Shown here in pieces: positions 17,179-26,542 of a stretch of DNA of 64,000 nt. Made by a program: the position numbers and the translations under genes. A model generated the notes under the pieces. That model saw only the letters and a program-made list of their open reading frames with translations, had not been told where the DNA came from and searched no databases. Source of the DNA: UBA3700 sp963592135 (GTDB lineage Bacteria; Bacillota; Clostridia; Christensenellales; UBA3700); contig CAVAVP010000031.1 of NCBI GenBank assembly GCA_963592135.1, positions 7,822-71,821 of the forward strand, in the 5' to 3' direction. Within the stretch, counting starts at the first letter, position 1, and every line of letters starts with the position of its first letter.

Positions 17179-20100
17179 TGGTATATCGTGTGTATGTAGA
17201 AAAGAAAGAAGAACTAGCAAATGAAGCAAAAGCTCTTTTTGTAGAACTTACAAATATTTTAGGGATTAATGGTATTAGAAATGTAAGAATATTAAATCGT
17301 TACGATATAGAAAATGTTTCTAATGAATTATTTAAAGTAGCTGTAAAGAGTGTTTTTTCAGAACCACAATTAGATATAGTAACTTATGATTTGCCAAAAG
17401 GTGACAATGTTTTTGCAACAGAGTTTTTGCCAGGGCAGTTTGATCAAAGAGCAGATTCTGCTGCACAATGTATACAGTTTATATCATGTGGAGAAAGACC
17501 ACTAATTAGATCTGCCAAAGTATATGTTATTGATGGTAATGTGCAAGACGATAATATAAATAAAATTAAAAAATTTGTTATAAATCCAGTAGAGGCAAGG
17601 GAGGCTGCTTTAGATGTGCCAAAAACTCTTGTTATGAAATATAACATTCCAACACATGTTAAGGTTCTAGAAGGATTTATAGACTATAAAGATAATGAGT
17701 TAAATGATTTTATTAACAGTAATGGTTTGGCTATGGACTTAGATGATATAAGATTCTGTAGAGATTATTTTAAATCAGAAAAAAGAAATCCAACAATTAC
17801 TGAAATAAAGATGATAGATACATATTGGTCAGACCATTGTAGACATACAACGTTCTTAACAACAATAGATAGTGTTAAATTTGAAGATGAAATTTTGCAA
17901 AAAGCTTATGATGATTATATTGCAACAAGAAAAGAATTAAACAGAACAAAACCTATTAATTTAATGGATATAGGAATATTGGCTGCAAAGTATTTAAAGA
18001 AAACTGGTCAATTAACAAAATTGGATGAGTCTGATGAAATTAACGCTTGTACGGTTAAAATTGAAATAGAAGTAGATGGTAAAAAGGAACCTTGGCTTTT
18101 ATTATTTAAAAATGAAACTCATAATCATCCAACTGAGATAGAACCTTTTGGTGGTGCGGCAACATGTATTGGGGGTGCTATAAGAGATCCTTTATCTGGA
18201 AGGTCTTATGTGTATGCTGCTATGCGTGTTACTGGAGCGGCGGATCCTACAGTTTCTATTCAAGACACAATAAAAGGTAAATTACCTCAAAGAAAAATAG
18301 TACAAACAGCAGCCGCAGGATACTCTTCTTATGGCAATCAAATTGGGCTAGCTACCGGTATGGTTGATGAGATTTATCATCCTGGCTATGCAGCAAAGCG
18401 TATGGAAATTGGTGCAGTTATTGCAGCTACTCCTCAAGAGAATGTAAGAAGAGAATGTCCACAAGACGGTGATATAGTAATCTTGCTTGGTGGAAGGACA
18501 GGACGTGATGGAATAGGTGGAGCTACGGGATCATCTAAAGCACATAATGCAAAGTCTGTGGAAAATTGTGGTGCTGAAGTTCAAAAGGGTAATGCGCCAG
18601 AAGAAAGAAAGTTGCAAAGATTATTTAGAAATGAAAAAGCATGTAAAATGATTAAACGTTGTAACGACTTTGGAGCAGGTGGTGTATCGGTTGCAGTAGG
18701 AGAACTTGCAGATGGTTTAGATATTAATTTAGATGCGGTTCCTAAAAAATATGAGGGATTAGATGGAACAGAACTTGCTATTTCTGAATCGCAAGAAAGA
18801 ATGGCAGTTGTAATTGAACCAAAGGATGTAAAAGAATTTATAAAAATTGCAACATCAGAAAATCTTGAAGCAAGTATCGTTGCTAAAGTTACAAAAGAGC
18901 CTAGACTTAGAATGCATTGGAATGGAAATACTATAGTAGATATATCTAGAGAGTTTTTAAATTCTAATGGTGCAGAAAAACATATAGATATTAAGGCTAG
19001 TGCAAATAAAGAAATAAATAAAAAGATTGAAGGAGATTTTAAAACTAATTATGAAAAATTGCTAGGAGATCTTAATATTTGTTCAAAAAGAGGTTTATCT
19101 GAAAGATTTGACTCAACAATTGGCGCAGGAACAGTATTAATGCCTTTTGGCGGAAAGTATCAACTAACACCAATTCAAGCAATGGTACATAAAATATCTG
19201 TAGAAAAGAAGCATACAAATGATGTTTCCTTTATGTCTTGGGGATATAATCCTTATATAAGTTCAATATCCCCTTATCATGGAGCATATTTGGCGGTTGT
19301 AGAGTCACTTGCAAAATTAATAGCAACGGGCGCAAAGTTTGAGGATGTTTATCTAACATTCCAAGAATATTTTGAAAAGCCTGGAAAAGATTCAGCAAGA
19401 TGGGGTAAACCTCTTGCAGCTCTTTTAGGTGCTTTTGAGGCACAAAAGGATTTTGGAGTTGGTGCAATTGGTGGCAAGGATAGTATGAGTGGTAGCTTTG
19501 AAAAATTAGATGTTCCACCAACACTTGTTTCATTTGCAGTGACGACTGGTAAAGTAGATGAAGTAGTTACCAATGAATTTAAAAAGAGTGGACATAAAGT
19601 AGTTCTAGTAAAGCCTGCTTATACAGATGAAAACTTACCAGATACAAATGATACAATTAAGAAGTTTGAATATGTTAATAGACTATGTAAGGAAGGTAAG
19701 GTATTTGCCGCCTACACATTAGGTATGGGAGGCATAGCAGAAGCCATTGCTAAAATGTGTATGGGTAATGGGTTTGGCTTTAAGTATTCTGATAAATTAT
19801 CTATAGACGATATATTTAACTATGCATATGGTGCCTTTGTTTTAGAGGTTGAAGATGTGTCTTTAGGGGAATATATAGGCGAAATTCAAGATGTTAAAAA
19901 TATAGAATATAAAGATACTTCTCTAAGTTTTTCGTCTTTAAGTAAGATTTATGAATCAAAGCTTGAAGAAGTATTCCCAACTTTAGAAAAAGATTTAAAT
20001 AAAAAGTATGAAGCATTCTCTTATGGCGAAGTTAAGTATGAAGCACCGAAAATTAAAAATGTTAAACCTAGAGTTTTAATTCCTGTATTCCCAGGAACTA

Positions 20101-20864
20101 ACTGTGAATTAGACGCAGCAAAAGTTATGTTGGATGCAGGTGCTGAGACTGAGATTTTTGTTATTAATAACTTAACAAAAGATGGGTTGTCTAGAAGTTT
20201 GGATAATTTTGAAAATTCAATAAAGAATTCTCAAATGATATTTATTCCAGGCGGTTTTAGTGGTGGTGATGAACCTGATGGATCAGCAAAGTTTATTATG
20301 GCATTCTTTAAAAATGAAGCTGTTAAAAATGCTGTTCATGATTTGTTAAATAACAGAGATGGGCTTATGTGTGGAATTTGTAACGGATTCCAAGCTCTAA
20401 TAAAATTAGGTTTAGTTCCTTATGGTAAAATAATAGACACTGATGAAAACTGCCCAACATTAACATTTAATACAATTTCAAGACACCAATCTAAACTTGT
20501 TAGAACTCGAATAGCATCTAACAAATCTCCATGGTTGAGACAAACAAATGTAGGGGATATATATACAGTTGCAATTTCGCATGGTGAGGGAAGATTTATA
20601 GCGAGCGATGAACTTGTTAAAAAACTCGTTCAAAATGGCCAGGTAGCAACTCAATATGTTGATTTAGATGGTAATCCTACTGATGATATTAGATTTAATC
20701 CTAATAATTCTATGTACGCAATTGAAGGTATAACATCTCCTGATGGTAGAGTATTTGGAAAAATGGGACATAGTGAGAGAATAGGTAGTGGTTTATATAA
20801 GAATGTTGAAGGAATTTATGACATGAAGATGTTTGAATCTGCTGTAAAATATTTCAAAGAATAA
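17178..20864 (+). CDS. purL: Phosphoribosylformylglycinamidine synthase, single-chain form
   Basis: This 1228-residue protein combines PurS-like, PurL and PurQ parts in one chain and converts FGAR, glutamine and ATP to FGAM. The middle shows FKNETHNHPTEIEPFGGAAT and DFGAGGVSVAVGELADG; the C-terminal glutaminase has PVFPGTNCELDAA, IFIPGGFSGGDEP, GICNGFQALIKLGL (Cys nucleophile) and ISHGEGRF. Single-chain PurL is common in clostridia and proteobacteria, while Bacillus splits it. It ends the operon; the next inverted repeat (20896-20918) may serve as terminator. No purC, purB, purA or purK is in the window. Confidence 0.95.
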   Translation: MVYRVYVEKKEELANEAKALFVELTNILGINGIRNVRILNRYDIENVSNELFKVAVKSVFSEPQLDIVTYDLPKGDNVFATEFLPGQFDQRADSAAQCIQFISCGERPLIRSAKVYVIDGNVQDDNINKIKKFVINPVEAREAALDVPKTLVMKYNIPTHVKVLEGFIDYKDNELNDFINSNGLAMDLDDIRFCRDYFKSEKRNPTITEIKMIDTYWSDHCRHTTFLTTIDSVKFEDEILQKAYDDYIATRKELNRTKPINLMDIGILAAKYLKKTGQLTKLDESDEINACTVKIEIEVDGKKEPWLLLFKNETHNHPTEIEPFGGAATCIGGAIRDPLSGRSYVYAAMRVTGAADPTVSIQDTIKGKLPQRKIVQTAAAGYSSYGNQIGLATGMVDEIYHPGYAAKRMEIGAVIAATPQENVRRECPQDGDIVILLGGRTGRDGIGGATGSSKAHNAKSVENCGAEVQKGNAPEERKLQRLFRNEKACKMIKRCNDFGAGGVSVAVGELADGLDINLDAVPKKYEGLDGTELAISESQERMAVVIEPKDVKEFIKIATSENLEASIVAKVTKEPRLRMHWNGNTIVDISREFLNSNGAEKHIDIKASANKEINKKIEGDFKTNYEKLLGDLNICSKRGLSERFDSTIGAGTVLMPFGGKYQLTPIQAMVHKISVEKKHTNDVSFMSWGYNPYISSISPYHGAYLAVVESLAKLIATGAKFEDVYLTFQEYFEKPGKDSARWGKPLAALLGAFEAQKDFGVGAIGGKDSMSGSFEKLDVPPTLVSFAVTTGKVDEVVTNEFKKSGHKVVLVKPAYTDENLPDTNDTIKKFEYVNRLCKEGKVFAAYTLGMGGIAEAIAKMCMGNGFGFKYSDKLSIDDIFNYAYGAFVLEVEDVSLGEYIGEIQDVKNIEYKDTSLSFSSLSKIYESKLEEVFPTLEKDLNKKYEAFSYGEVKYEAPKIKNVKPRVLIPVFPGTNCELDAAKVMLDAGAETEIFVINNLTKDGLSRSLDNFENSIKNSQMIFIPGGFSGGDEPDGSAKFIMAFFKNEAVKNAVHDLLNNRDGLMCGICNGFQALIKLGLVPYGKIIDTDENCPTLTFNTISRHQSKLVRTRIASNKSPWLRQTNVGDIYTVAISHGEGRFIASDELVKKLVQNGQVATQYVDLDGNPTDDIRFNPNNSMYAIEGITSPDGRVFGKMGHSERIGSGLYKNVEGIYDMKMFESAVKYFKE

Positions 20865-20890
20865 AATAAAAAATAAAATGCAAATATATA

Positions 20891-20918
20891 TTGACAATAT
20901 ACCCCACCGGGGTATATT
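20891..20918 (+). promoter_or_regulatory. csoR promoter with overlapping CsoR operator
   Basis: TTGACA (20891-20896) and TATATT (20913-20918) are 16 bases apart. Between and over them lies a perfect 10-bp inverted repeat, AATATACCCC-ACC-GGGGTATATT (20896-20918). TACCCC/GGGGTA is the core of known CsoR operators, so apo-CsoR would cover the whole spacer and release it on binding Cu(I). Confidence 0.9.
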
Positions 20919-20923
20919 TTTTT
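20896..20923 (+). terminator. Purine-operon terminator coinciding with the CsoR operator
   Basis: Read as RNA from purL, the same inverted repeat forms a 10-bp hairpin with a 3-base loop, followed by consecutive Us (20917-20923). No other terminator is present between purL and csoR. Transcripts from the csoR promoter begin downstream and would not contain it. Confidence 0.6.
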
Positions 20924-20938
20924 ATATGAGGTAATAAC

Positions 20939-21232
20939 ATGGCTTGTGATAAATGTAATAAAAAAACAAAGATAAGAAGCGAAGAAGAAAAAAAACTATT
21001 AAAAAACAGAATAAGTAGAATTTCTGGGCAAGTTAATGGTATTTCTAAAATGATTGATGAGGATAGATATTGTGATGATATTTTAATTCAATTAGCATCT
21101 TTAGAAAAAACGATAAAGTCTCTAGCGTCCGTTGTTCTCGAGAACCATATGAAGTCTTGTATGGTTGAGGATATTAAAGAGGGAAAACTAGATGTTGTGG
21201 ATGAGATAGTAGATCTTTTCAAGAGGTTTTAG
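20939..21232 (+). CDS. csoR: Copper-sensing repressor CsoR
   Basis: The 97-residue all-helical regulator of the CsoR/RcnR family has the Cu(I) ligand set Cys45 (RYCDDIL), His70 and Cys74 (NHMKSC), and the conserved IxGQVxGI segment in its first helix (RISRISGQVNGISKMI). Two further cysteines at the N terminus (CDKC) are unusual extras. It represses its own promoter through the operator at 20896-20918. A GAGGT site precedes the ATG, and the stop codon abuts the copA start. Confidence 0.95.
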   Translation: MACDKCNKKTKIRSEEEKKLLKNRISRISGQVNGISKMIDEDRYCDDILIQLASLEKTIKSLASVVLENHMKSCMVEDIKEGKLDVVDEIVDLFKRF

Positions 21233-23692
21233 ATGAAAAAAAGATTTGACATAAAAGGAATGAGTTGTGCAGCATGTCAAGCTCATGTACAAAAAGCAGT
21301 TTCTAAGTTGGAAGGAATAAATAATTGTAATGTAAATTTGCTTCAGAATACTATGGATGTAGATTTTAATGAGTCTACATGCTCAATAGAAATAATTGAA
21401 AAAGCAGTAAAAGAGGCAGGATATTTAGCACAACTTCCTAAGAAAGAAAAATTAACACAAAAAAAAGACTATGAGTTAATAAAATTATTATCTTGCGTTA
21501 GTCTTTTACTTGTAATGATGTATTTTTCTATGGGGAATATGATGTGGGGGTGGCCTGCGCCCAATTTTTTTGATCATCAAAAAAGTCCTATAGGCTTTAC
21601 TTTAATTCAACTTGTTTTGGTAGTTCCAATTATTGTTATATATAGAAAATACTATATATCTGGATATAAAAAATTATTTAAAGGTGCACCAAACATGGAC
21701 ACATTAATAGCAGTAGGTTCAACTGCTGCGATATTCTATGGTATATATGCTTTTATAATGATATGTTTAGGACATACAGAGTATCATGACCAGTTATATA
21801 TAGAATCTGCAGGTATGATTTTAACGCTTGTAAGTGTAGGAAAATATTTAGAGGGATTGTCTAAAAAGAAAACAACTAAAGCAATAACTAAATTAATGGA
21901 TTTAAGACCTAAAAAAGCTGTAGTTTTATTTAATGGAAAGGAAACAGATGTCTTGATTGAAGATGTTAAAATAGATGATATTGTTGTTGTAAAGAAAGGT
22001 GAGTCTGTTCCTGTTGATGGAGTTATAGTTGAAGGAAGTGCATCATTTGATCAATCAAATATAACAGGAGAATCAATTCCTGTATATAAAAAAATAGACG
22101 ATGAAGTTTTTTCTTCGACAATTATAACTTCGGGTTATGTAAAAATTAAAGCCACTAAAGTTGGAGATGATACATCAATTTCTACAATAATAAAATTGGT
22201 AGAAGAAGCGTCAAATTCTAAAGCTCCAATATCTAAACTTGCAGATAAAATATCTGGGGTATTCGTTCCAGTTATTTTTGGAATTTCTATTTTTTCTTTA
22301 ATAATTAACTTGCTTTTAAAAACCCCATTTGAAAATGCATTAAATTGGGCAATTACGGTTGTAGTTATAGCTTGTCCCTGTGCGCTTGGCTTAGCTACTC
22401 CTGTTGCTGTAATGGTTGGAACAGGAAAAGGGGCTGAAAATGGACTTTTAATAAAGAATGCTGAAATTTTAGAGAATGCACACCTTATTAAAACCGTTGT
22501 TTTAGATAAGACGGGAACAATAACGGAAGGAAAACCAAAGGTTGTAGATTATGTAAAAGTAAATGAAGATAAACATGTTATTGACTACATTTATTCATTA
22601 GAAAACAAATCTGAGCATCCACTTGCTTTGGCGCTAATAGAATACGCTAAAGAAAATAATGCTAAAGAGATAGGTGTTATGAATTTTAATTCGATTGAGG
22701 GCGAGGGTATTCAAGGCATTATAAATGACCATAAAATTTGTATAGGTAATTCAAAATTGATAAAAGTAAATGAAAATATAAATGAAAAAATTAAAGAGTT
22801 ATCTCTTGAGGGAAAAACACCACTTTTAATATCCAAAGATGACATTGTTTTAGGAATAATGGCTATAAAAGATAATGTTAAAGAGAACTCAAAAGAGGCT
22901 ATTAAACTATTAATGGATAGGGGAATTAATGTTGTAATGTTAACTGGAGATAATGAAAATACTGCATTAAAAATTGCAAGTGAGGTAGGAATTAAAGATG
23001 TTATCTCTAATGTATACCCACAAGATAAACAAAAGGTAATTAATTCTTTAAAGAAAGATAGTAAGCATTTAGTTGCAATGGTAGGCGATGGAGTTAATGA
23101 TGCTTTAGCATTAACAAGTGCTGATATAGGAATTGCAATAGGAGGAGGTTCAGATATAGCATTGGAATCTTCAGATATAGTACTTTTGAGAAATGATCTA
23201 ATGGATGTATTAAATGTTATAAGTTTAAGTAAAAGAACATTAAATACAATAAAGGGTGGATTGTTCTGGGCATTTTTCTATAATACAGTGTGTGTGTTAT
23301 TTGCAACAGGATTTTTCTCATATATAAATCCAAATTTGGTAATAAACCCAATGATAGGATCCATAGCCATGAGTATATCTAGCGTATCAGTTGTATTAAA
23401 CGCATTAACAATTAATCTATTTAATGTTAAGAAAACTAATGTAAATCAAAATATTGAAATAACTAATAGTAAGAAGGAGGAGTGTAAAATGAAAGAATTT
23501 ACAATAAATATAGAAGGTATGATGTGTAAACATTGTGTTGCACACGTTGAGGAGGCTTGTAAATCTATAGAGAATGTTATGGATGCTAAAGCTTCGCTTG
23601 AGAATAAAAATGTAGTTGTATATTATGAGACATCTGTTGATGAAACAATCGTTAAAAAAGCAATAGAAAAAGCAGGATACGAGGTAAAATAA
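21233..23692 (+). CDS. copA: Copper(I)-exporting P-type ATPase with fused C-terminal HMA domain
   Basis: CopA is an 819-residue P1B-1 ATPase. It has an N-terminal HMA domain (GMSCAAC, Cys12 and Cys15), eight predicted helices, the Cu(I) channel motif Cys381-Pro-Cys383, the phosphorylated Asp425 in DKTGT, SEHPLAL in the nucleotide domain and GDGVNDALAL. A normal CopA would end near residue 740; here the frame continues through a linker into a second HMA domain (GMMCKHCVAHVE, residues 753-819). The linker contains a strong ribosome site and an in-frame ATG at 23489, so this domain may also be made alone as a CopZ chaperone. Confidence 0.93.
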   Translation: MKKRFDIKGMSCAACQAHVQKAVSKLEGINNCNVNLLQNTMDVDFNESTCSIEIIEKAVKEAGYLAQLPKKEKLTQKKDYELIKLLSCVSLLLVMMYFSMGNMMWGWPAPNFFDHQKSPIGFTLIQLVLVVPIIVIYRKYYISGYKKLFKGAPNMDTLIAVGSTAAIFYGIYAFIMICLGHTEYHDQLYIESAGMILTLVSVGKYLEGLSKKKTTKAITKLMDLRPKKAVVLFNGKETDVLIEDVKIDDIVVVKKGESVPVDGVIVEGSASFDQSNITGESIPVYKKIDDEVFSSTIITSGYVKIKATKVGDDTSISTIIKLVEEASNSKAPISKLADKISGVFVPVIFGISIFSLIINLLLKTPFENALNWAITVVVIACPCALGLATPVAVMVGTGKGAENGLLIKNAEILENAHLIKTVVLDKTGTITEGKPKVVDYVKVNEDKHVIDYIYSLENKSEHPLALALIEYAKENNAKEIGVMNFNSIEGEGIQGIINDHKICIGNSKLIKVNENINEKIKELSLEGKTPLLISKDDIVLGIMAIKDNVKENSKEAIKLLMDRGINVVMLTGDNENTALKIASEVGIKDVISNVYPQDKQKVINSLKKDSKHLVAMVGDGVNDALALTSADIGIAIGGGSDIALESSDIVLLRNDLMDVLNVISLSKRTLNTIKGGLFWAFFYNTVCVLFATGFFSYINPNLVINPMIGSIAMSISSVSVVLNALTINLFNVKKTNVNQNIEITNSKKEECKMKEFTINIEGMMCKHCVAHVEEACKSIENVMDAKASLENKNVVVYYETSVDETIVKKAIEKAGYEVK
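23489..23692 (+). CDS. Possible internally initiated CopZ copper chaperone (in frame within copA)
   Basis: Inside copA, GAAGGAGG (23473-23480) stands eight bases before an in-frame ATG at 23489. The 67 codons from there encode a complete beta-alpha-beta-beta-alpha-beta HMA domain with MMCKHC, the size of CopZ. This ribosome site is stronger than that of copA itself. Translation from here would give a free chaperone as well as the CopA-CopZ fusion. Whether both products exist cannot be decided from sequence. Confidence 0.45.
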   Translation: MKEFTINIEGMMCKHCVAHVEEACKSIENVMDAKASLENKNVVVYYETSVDETIVKKAIEKAGYEVK

Positions 23693-23693
23693 T

Positions 23694-23954
23694 ATGTTAA
23701 AAGTTACTTTAAAAATAGATGGTATGATGTGTGGAATGTGCGAGGCACATGTAAACGATGTTGTAAGAAAAATAGTTAATCCAAAATCTGTAAAATCTTC
23801 AGCAGCAAAAAATGAAACGGTTATAATTTGTGAAAACAAAATTGATGAAGAAGCATTAAAGAAGGGAATCAAAGAAACAGGGTATAAGGTTTTATCTATA
23901 AGCACTGAAGAGTATATAAAAGAGAATTTTTTCAAGAGAATATTTAAAAAGTAA
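23694..23954 (+). CDS. Small HMA-domain metal-binding protein (copper chaperone-like)
   Basis: This 86-residue protein has one HMA domain with the motif GMMCGMCEAHVND (CxxC at about residues 13-16) and a short basic C-terminal tail ending in Lys. It starts one base after copA and so completes the csoR-copA transcript. Such proteins carry Cu(I) to CopA. Compared with the fused HMA domain of copA it has KNETVIIC in place of the usual third strand and a longer tail, so it is a separate paralog, not a duplicate. Copper is inferred from the operon. Confidence 0.8.
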   Translation: MLKVTLKIDGMMCGMCEAHVNDVVRKIVNPKSVKSSAAKNETVIICENKIDEEALKKGIKETGYKVLSISTEEYIKENFFKRIFKK

Positions 23955-23960
23955 AAAACA

Positions 23961-23985
23961 TCGGGGTGATTATCACCCCCGTTTT
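23961..23985. terminator. Bidirectional terminator between copper and zinc cassettes
   Basis: CGGGGTGAT (23962-23970) and ATCACCCC (23972-23979) form a GC-rich hairpin with As on the left and TTTT on the right, so it can end the copper operon and the converging zntA transcript. Confidence 0.85.
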
Positions 23986-23988
23986 AAG

Positions 23989-25914
23989 TTATTTTATATA
24001 TTTTGAGTTTGCTCGCATTGCGTTTAATATACAAAGTATAGCAACGCCAACATCTCCAAAAACAGAGATATACATCATATATGGAATTGTAAAGATGGCT
24101 GCAATTAGCATGATTGCTATTTTTACACCTATTGCAAAAGCAATATTTTCAAAAACTAGTCGCATAGTTTTCTTAGCAATCTTTTTAGAAAGAGGAATGC
24201 CTTTTAAATCATCATGCATTAAAACAATATCTGATGCTTCAATTGCTGCATCTGAGCCAACGCCTCCCATAGCTATACCAATATCAGAACGCATTAATAC
24301 TGGTGCATCGTTAATTCCATCTCCGACAAAACACAATACATCATTCTTGTTTTTGTTGTTTAAAAGATTTTCTACTTCTTCAACCTTGTTTTGTGGAAGA
24401 AGTGAAGCTTTATAAGATGTAAGTCCTAATTGTTTAGCTACATGAGAAGCTATTTTTTCATTGTCGCCTGTTAACATAATAGTTTTACATCCCATAGAAT
24501 TAAGTGCCGTAATCATCTCTCTAGATTCTTGTTTAATTTCATCAGAAATAAGAATAGAACCTATAAACTCTCCGTTGTGTGCGACATAAATTATTGTTCC
24601 AATATCTTCTTCGTTTGTGTATTTTATATTGTTATCTTCCATTAATTTATTATTACCACAAAGAATTATATCGTCATTAAATACTGCTTTAATTCCTGAA
24701 CCAGCAATGTTAGTAAGTGTATATTTATTATCTTCATTTTTTCCGTATGCTTGAATTATGGATTTAGCAATAGGGTGAGAGGAATCTTTTTCTGCAATTG
24801 CAGCAAGTTTTAATATTTCTTCCTTTTTGTTTTCAGGTAAAATCTTTGTTACTGCAAAATTTCCTTTAGTTAATGTTCCAGTTTTATCAAAAACGAATAT
24901 ATTAGCATTATTTAAATTTTCAAGATAAGAAGAACCCTTTACTAAAATTCCATATTTCGAAGCAGCTCCTATTCCCGCAAAGAATGATAGAGGAATTGAT
25001 ATAACTAATGCACAAGGACAAGACACAACAAGGAAGTTTAATGCTTTGTAAATCCAAGTTGCTGGATCTTTTGTTATAATGCTAGGAATTATTGCAAGAA
25101 GTGCAGCTGCACCTACAACGCTTGGAGTGTAATATCTTGAGAATTTTGTTATAAAGTTTTCCGCTTTAGATTTTTGCTCTGATGCGTTTTCTACAAGGTT
25201 TAAAATTTTAGAGACAGTAGAGTCATAAAAGGCTTTATTTGTTTTAACTTTTATTGTAGATGTGATATTTACACAACCACTTATAACTTCCATGCCGCAA
25301 ACGATGTCTCTTGGAAGTGATTCTCCTGTTAAAGCTCTTGTATCTAGTGTTGTAACTCCTTCGACAACAACGCCATCAAGAGGTATTTTTTCACCTGGTT
25401 TTACTACAATAATATCTCCTACATTTACTTCTTCTGGATCAACTTCTTCAATTTCTCCATTTTCTTTAAGGATATTTGCTACATCAGGTCTAATGTCCAT
25501 TAAAGAAGAAATAGATTGTCTAGATTTTCCAACTGCATATCCTTGGAACCATTCGCCTACTTGATAGAATATTAAAACAGCACACGCTTCATCAAAGCCT
25601 TCAATTTCTTCCCCTTTAATTGCAGTTATAATTCCCAAAGCAAAAGCGCCGATTGTTGATATACACATCAAGAAGTTTTCATCTAATAATTGTCCATGAA
25701 TAATATTTAAAAAGGCTTTTCTTAAAACGTCATATCCAATATAGATGTAGACTGCAAGGAATAATGCAAAAGGAATTAGCCAACACCAATTAGTATTGAA
25801 TAGAGAATTAAAAGTACTTGCAAGGTCTATAGTTTTATCTACGATTAATAAAACAAGATAACAAACAAGTGCTATACAAATTCTAATGAGTTGTTTCTTT
25901 TGTTTTTTCGTCAT
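23989..25914 (-). CDS. zntA: Zn/Cd/Pb-exporting P-type ATPase
   Basis: This 641-residue P1B-2 ATPase lacks its own N-terminal HMA domain. Evidence: the membrane motif VVSCPCALVISIPLSFF (the SCPCALVIS pattern is typical of ZntA/CadA rather than CopA), DKTGTLTKG with the phosphorylated Asp, SSHPIAKSI, LTGDNEKIA and GDGINDAPVLMRSDIGIAMG. The first two helices precede a GEWFQGYAVGKSR cytoplasmic stretch. It exports Zn(II), Cd(II) or Pb(II). It follows a separate HMA gene by two bases and a CadC-like repressor, forming a metal-induced operon on the minus strand. Confidence 0.92.
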   Translation of the reverse strand: MTKKQKKQLIRICIALVCYLVLLIVDKTIDLASTFNSLFNTNWCWLIPFALFLAVYIYIGYDVLRKAFLNIIHGQLLDENFLMCISTIGAFALGIITAIKGEEIEGFDEACAVLIFYQVGEWFQGYAVGKSRQSISSLMDIRPDVANILKENGEIEEVDPEEVNVGDIIVVKPGEKIPLDGVVVEGVTTLDTRALTGESLPRDIVCGMEVISGCVNITSTIKVKTNKAFYDSTVSKILNLVENASEQKSKAENFITKFSRYYTPSVVGAAALLAIIPSIITKDPATWIYKALNFLVVSCPCALVISIPLSFFAGIGAASKYGILVKGSSYLENLNNANIFVFDKTGTLTKGNFAVTKILPENKKEEILKLAAIAEKDSSHPIAKSIIQAYGKNEDNKYTLTNIAGSGIKAVFNDDIILCGNNKLMEDNNIKYTNEEDIGTIIYVAHNGEFIGSILISDEIKQESREMITALNSMGCKTIMLTGDNEKIASHVAKQLGLTSYKASLLPQNKVEEVENLLNNKNKNDVLCFVGDGINDAPVLMRSDIGIAMGGVGSDAAIEASDIVLMHDDLKGIPLSKKIAKKTMRLVFENIAFAIGVKIAIMLIAAIFTIPYMMYISVFGDVGVAILCILNAMRANSKYIK

Positions 25915-25916
25915 AA

Positions 25917-26135
25917 TTAACCTTCAATTTCAAAATCTGGTTCCACTTTTCTCGCTACTTTTAAAACATCAGGTAAGATTTTGTTAACATCTATAGAGTC
26001 TTCTACTTCAAGTTTCATTGTTTGATTAATGAAGTTTACTTTGGCATCTTTAATAACATCCATTTTCTTAACAGCATCTTCTACTTTTTGTGCACATACA
26101 GCACAATCTACTTCAATTTTAAATTTTTTTATCAT
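25917..26135 (-). CDS. Stand-alone HMA domain protein of the zinc/cadmium pump
   Basis: The 72 residues form one HMA domain with DCAVCAQKVEDAV; the D-C-x-x-C motif with a preceding acidic residue is typical of the N-terminal domain of ZntA/CadA and not of copper HMA domains. Since the adjacent ATPase lacks this domain, the gene looks like a split-off N-terminal metal-binding domain or a soluble donor for it. An AAGGAG site precedes the start, and the stop is two bases from the zntA start. Confidence 0.8.
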   Translation of the reverse strand: MIKKFKIEVDCAVCAQKVEDAVKKMDVIKDAKVNFINQTMKLEVEDSIDVNKILPDVLKVARKVEPDFEIEG

Positions 26136-26161
26136 AATAAAATCTCCTTTATATTAAATAT

Positions 26162-26521
26162 TTATTTTTCATTAATGTGTTCAAGTCCACTTTCAAATAT
26201 CTTTGAAACATGGTCATCATCTAGAGAATAAAAAACTTCTTTCCCAGATTTTCTAGATTTAACAAGTTTTGTTTGTCTTAAAATTCTTAATTGGTGCGAA
26301 ACCGCTGATTTTGTCATATTTAAGCATTTTGCAATATCACATACGCAAAGCTCACTAATTTCAAGACAACTTAAAATTTTAGTTCTTGTGGAGTCACCAA
26401 AAACTTTAAATAATTCTGCTAGATCGTAAATAGTATCATCATCAGGCAATTTCGCCATAACCTGATTTACTAAATTTTCATGTACGCATTCATCTGCACA
26501 TTCAAATTCTTTGTCTTCCAT
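26162..26521 (-). CDS. ArsR/SmtB-family metal repressor, CadC-like
   Basis: The 119-residue winged-helix protein carries ELCVCDIAKCLNM, the ELCVCDL-type metal-binding helix of CadC/ArsR sensors, and a MTKSAVSHQLRILR recognition helix. An acidic, Cys- and His-containing N terminus (CADECVHEN) resembles the N-terminal arm that completes the Cd/Pb site in CadC. An upstream in-frame ATG (26560) is less likely because it falls within the operator; the ATG at 26521 follows AAAGGAG. It should repress itself, the HMA gene and zntA until Zn, Cd or Pb binds. Confidence 0.9.
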   Translation of the reverse strand: MEDKEFECADECVHENLVNQVMAKLPDDDTIYDLAELFKVFGDSTRTKILSCLEISELCVCDIAKCLNMTKSAVSHQLRILRQTKLVKSRKSGKEVFYSLDDDHVSKIFESGLEHINEK

Positions 26522-26542
26522 TTGTATCTCCTTTGATTGAAT

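Noticed and set aside
23966..24415. 149-codon plus-strand frame antisense to zntA
   Set aside because: It lies wholly within the conserved reverse strand of the ATPase, starts at the shared terminator and resembles no family; it is a shadow frame.
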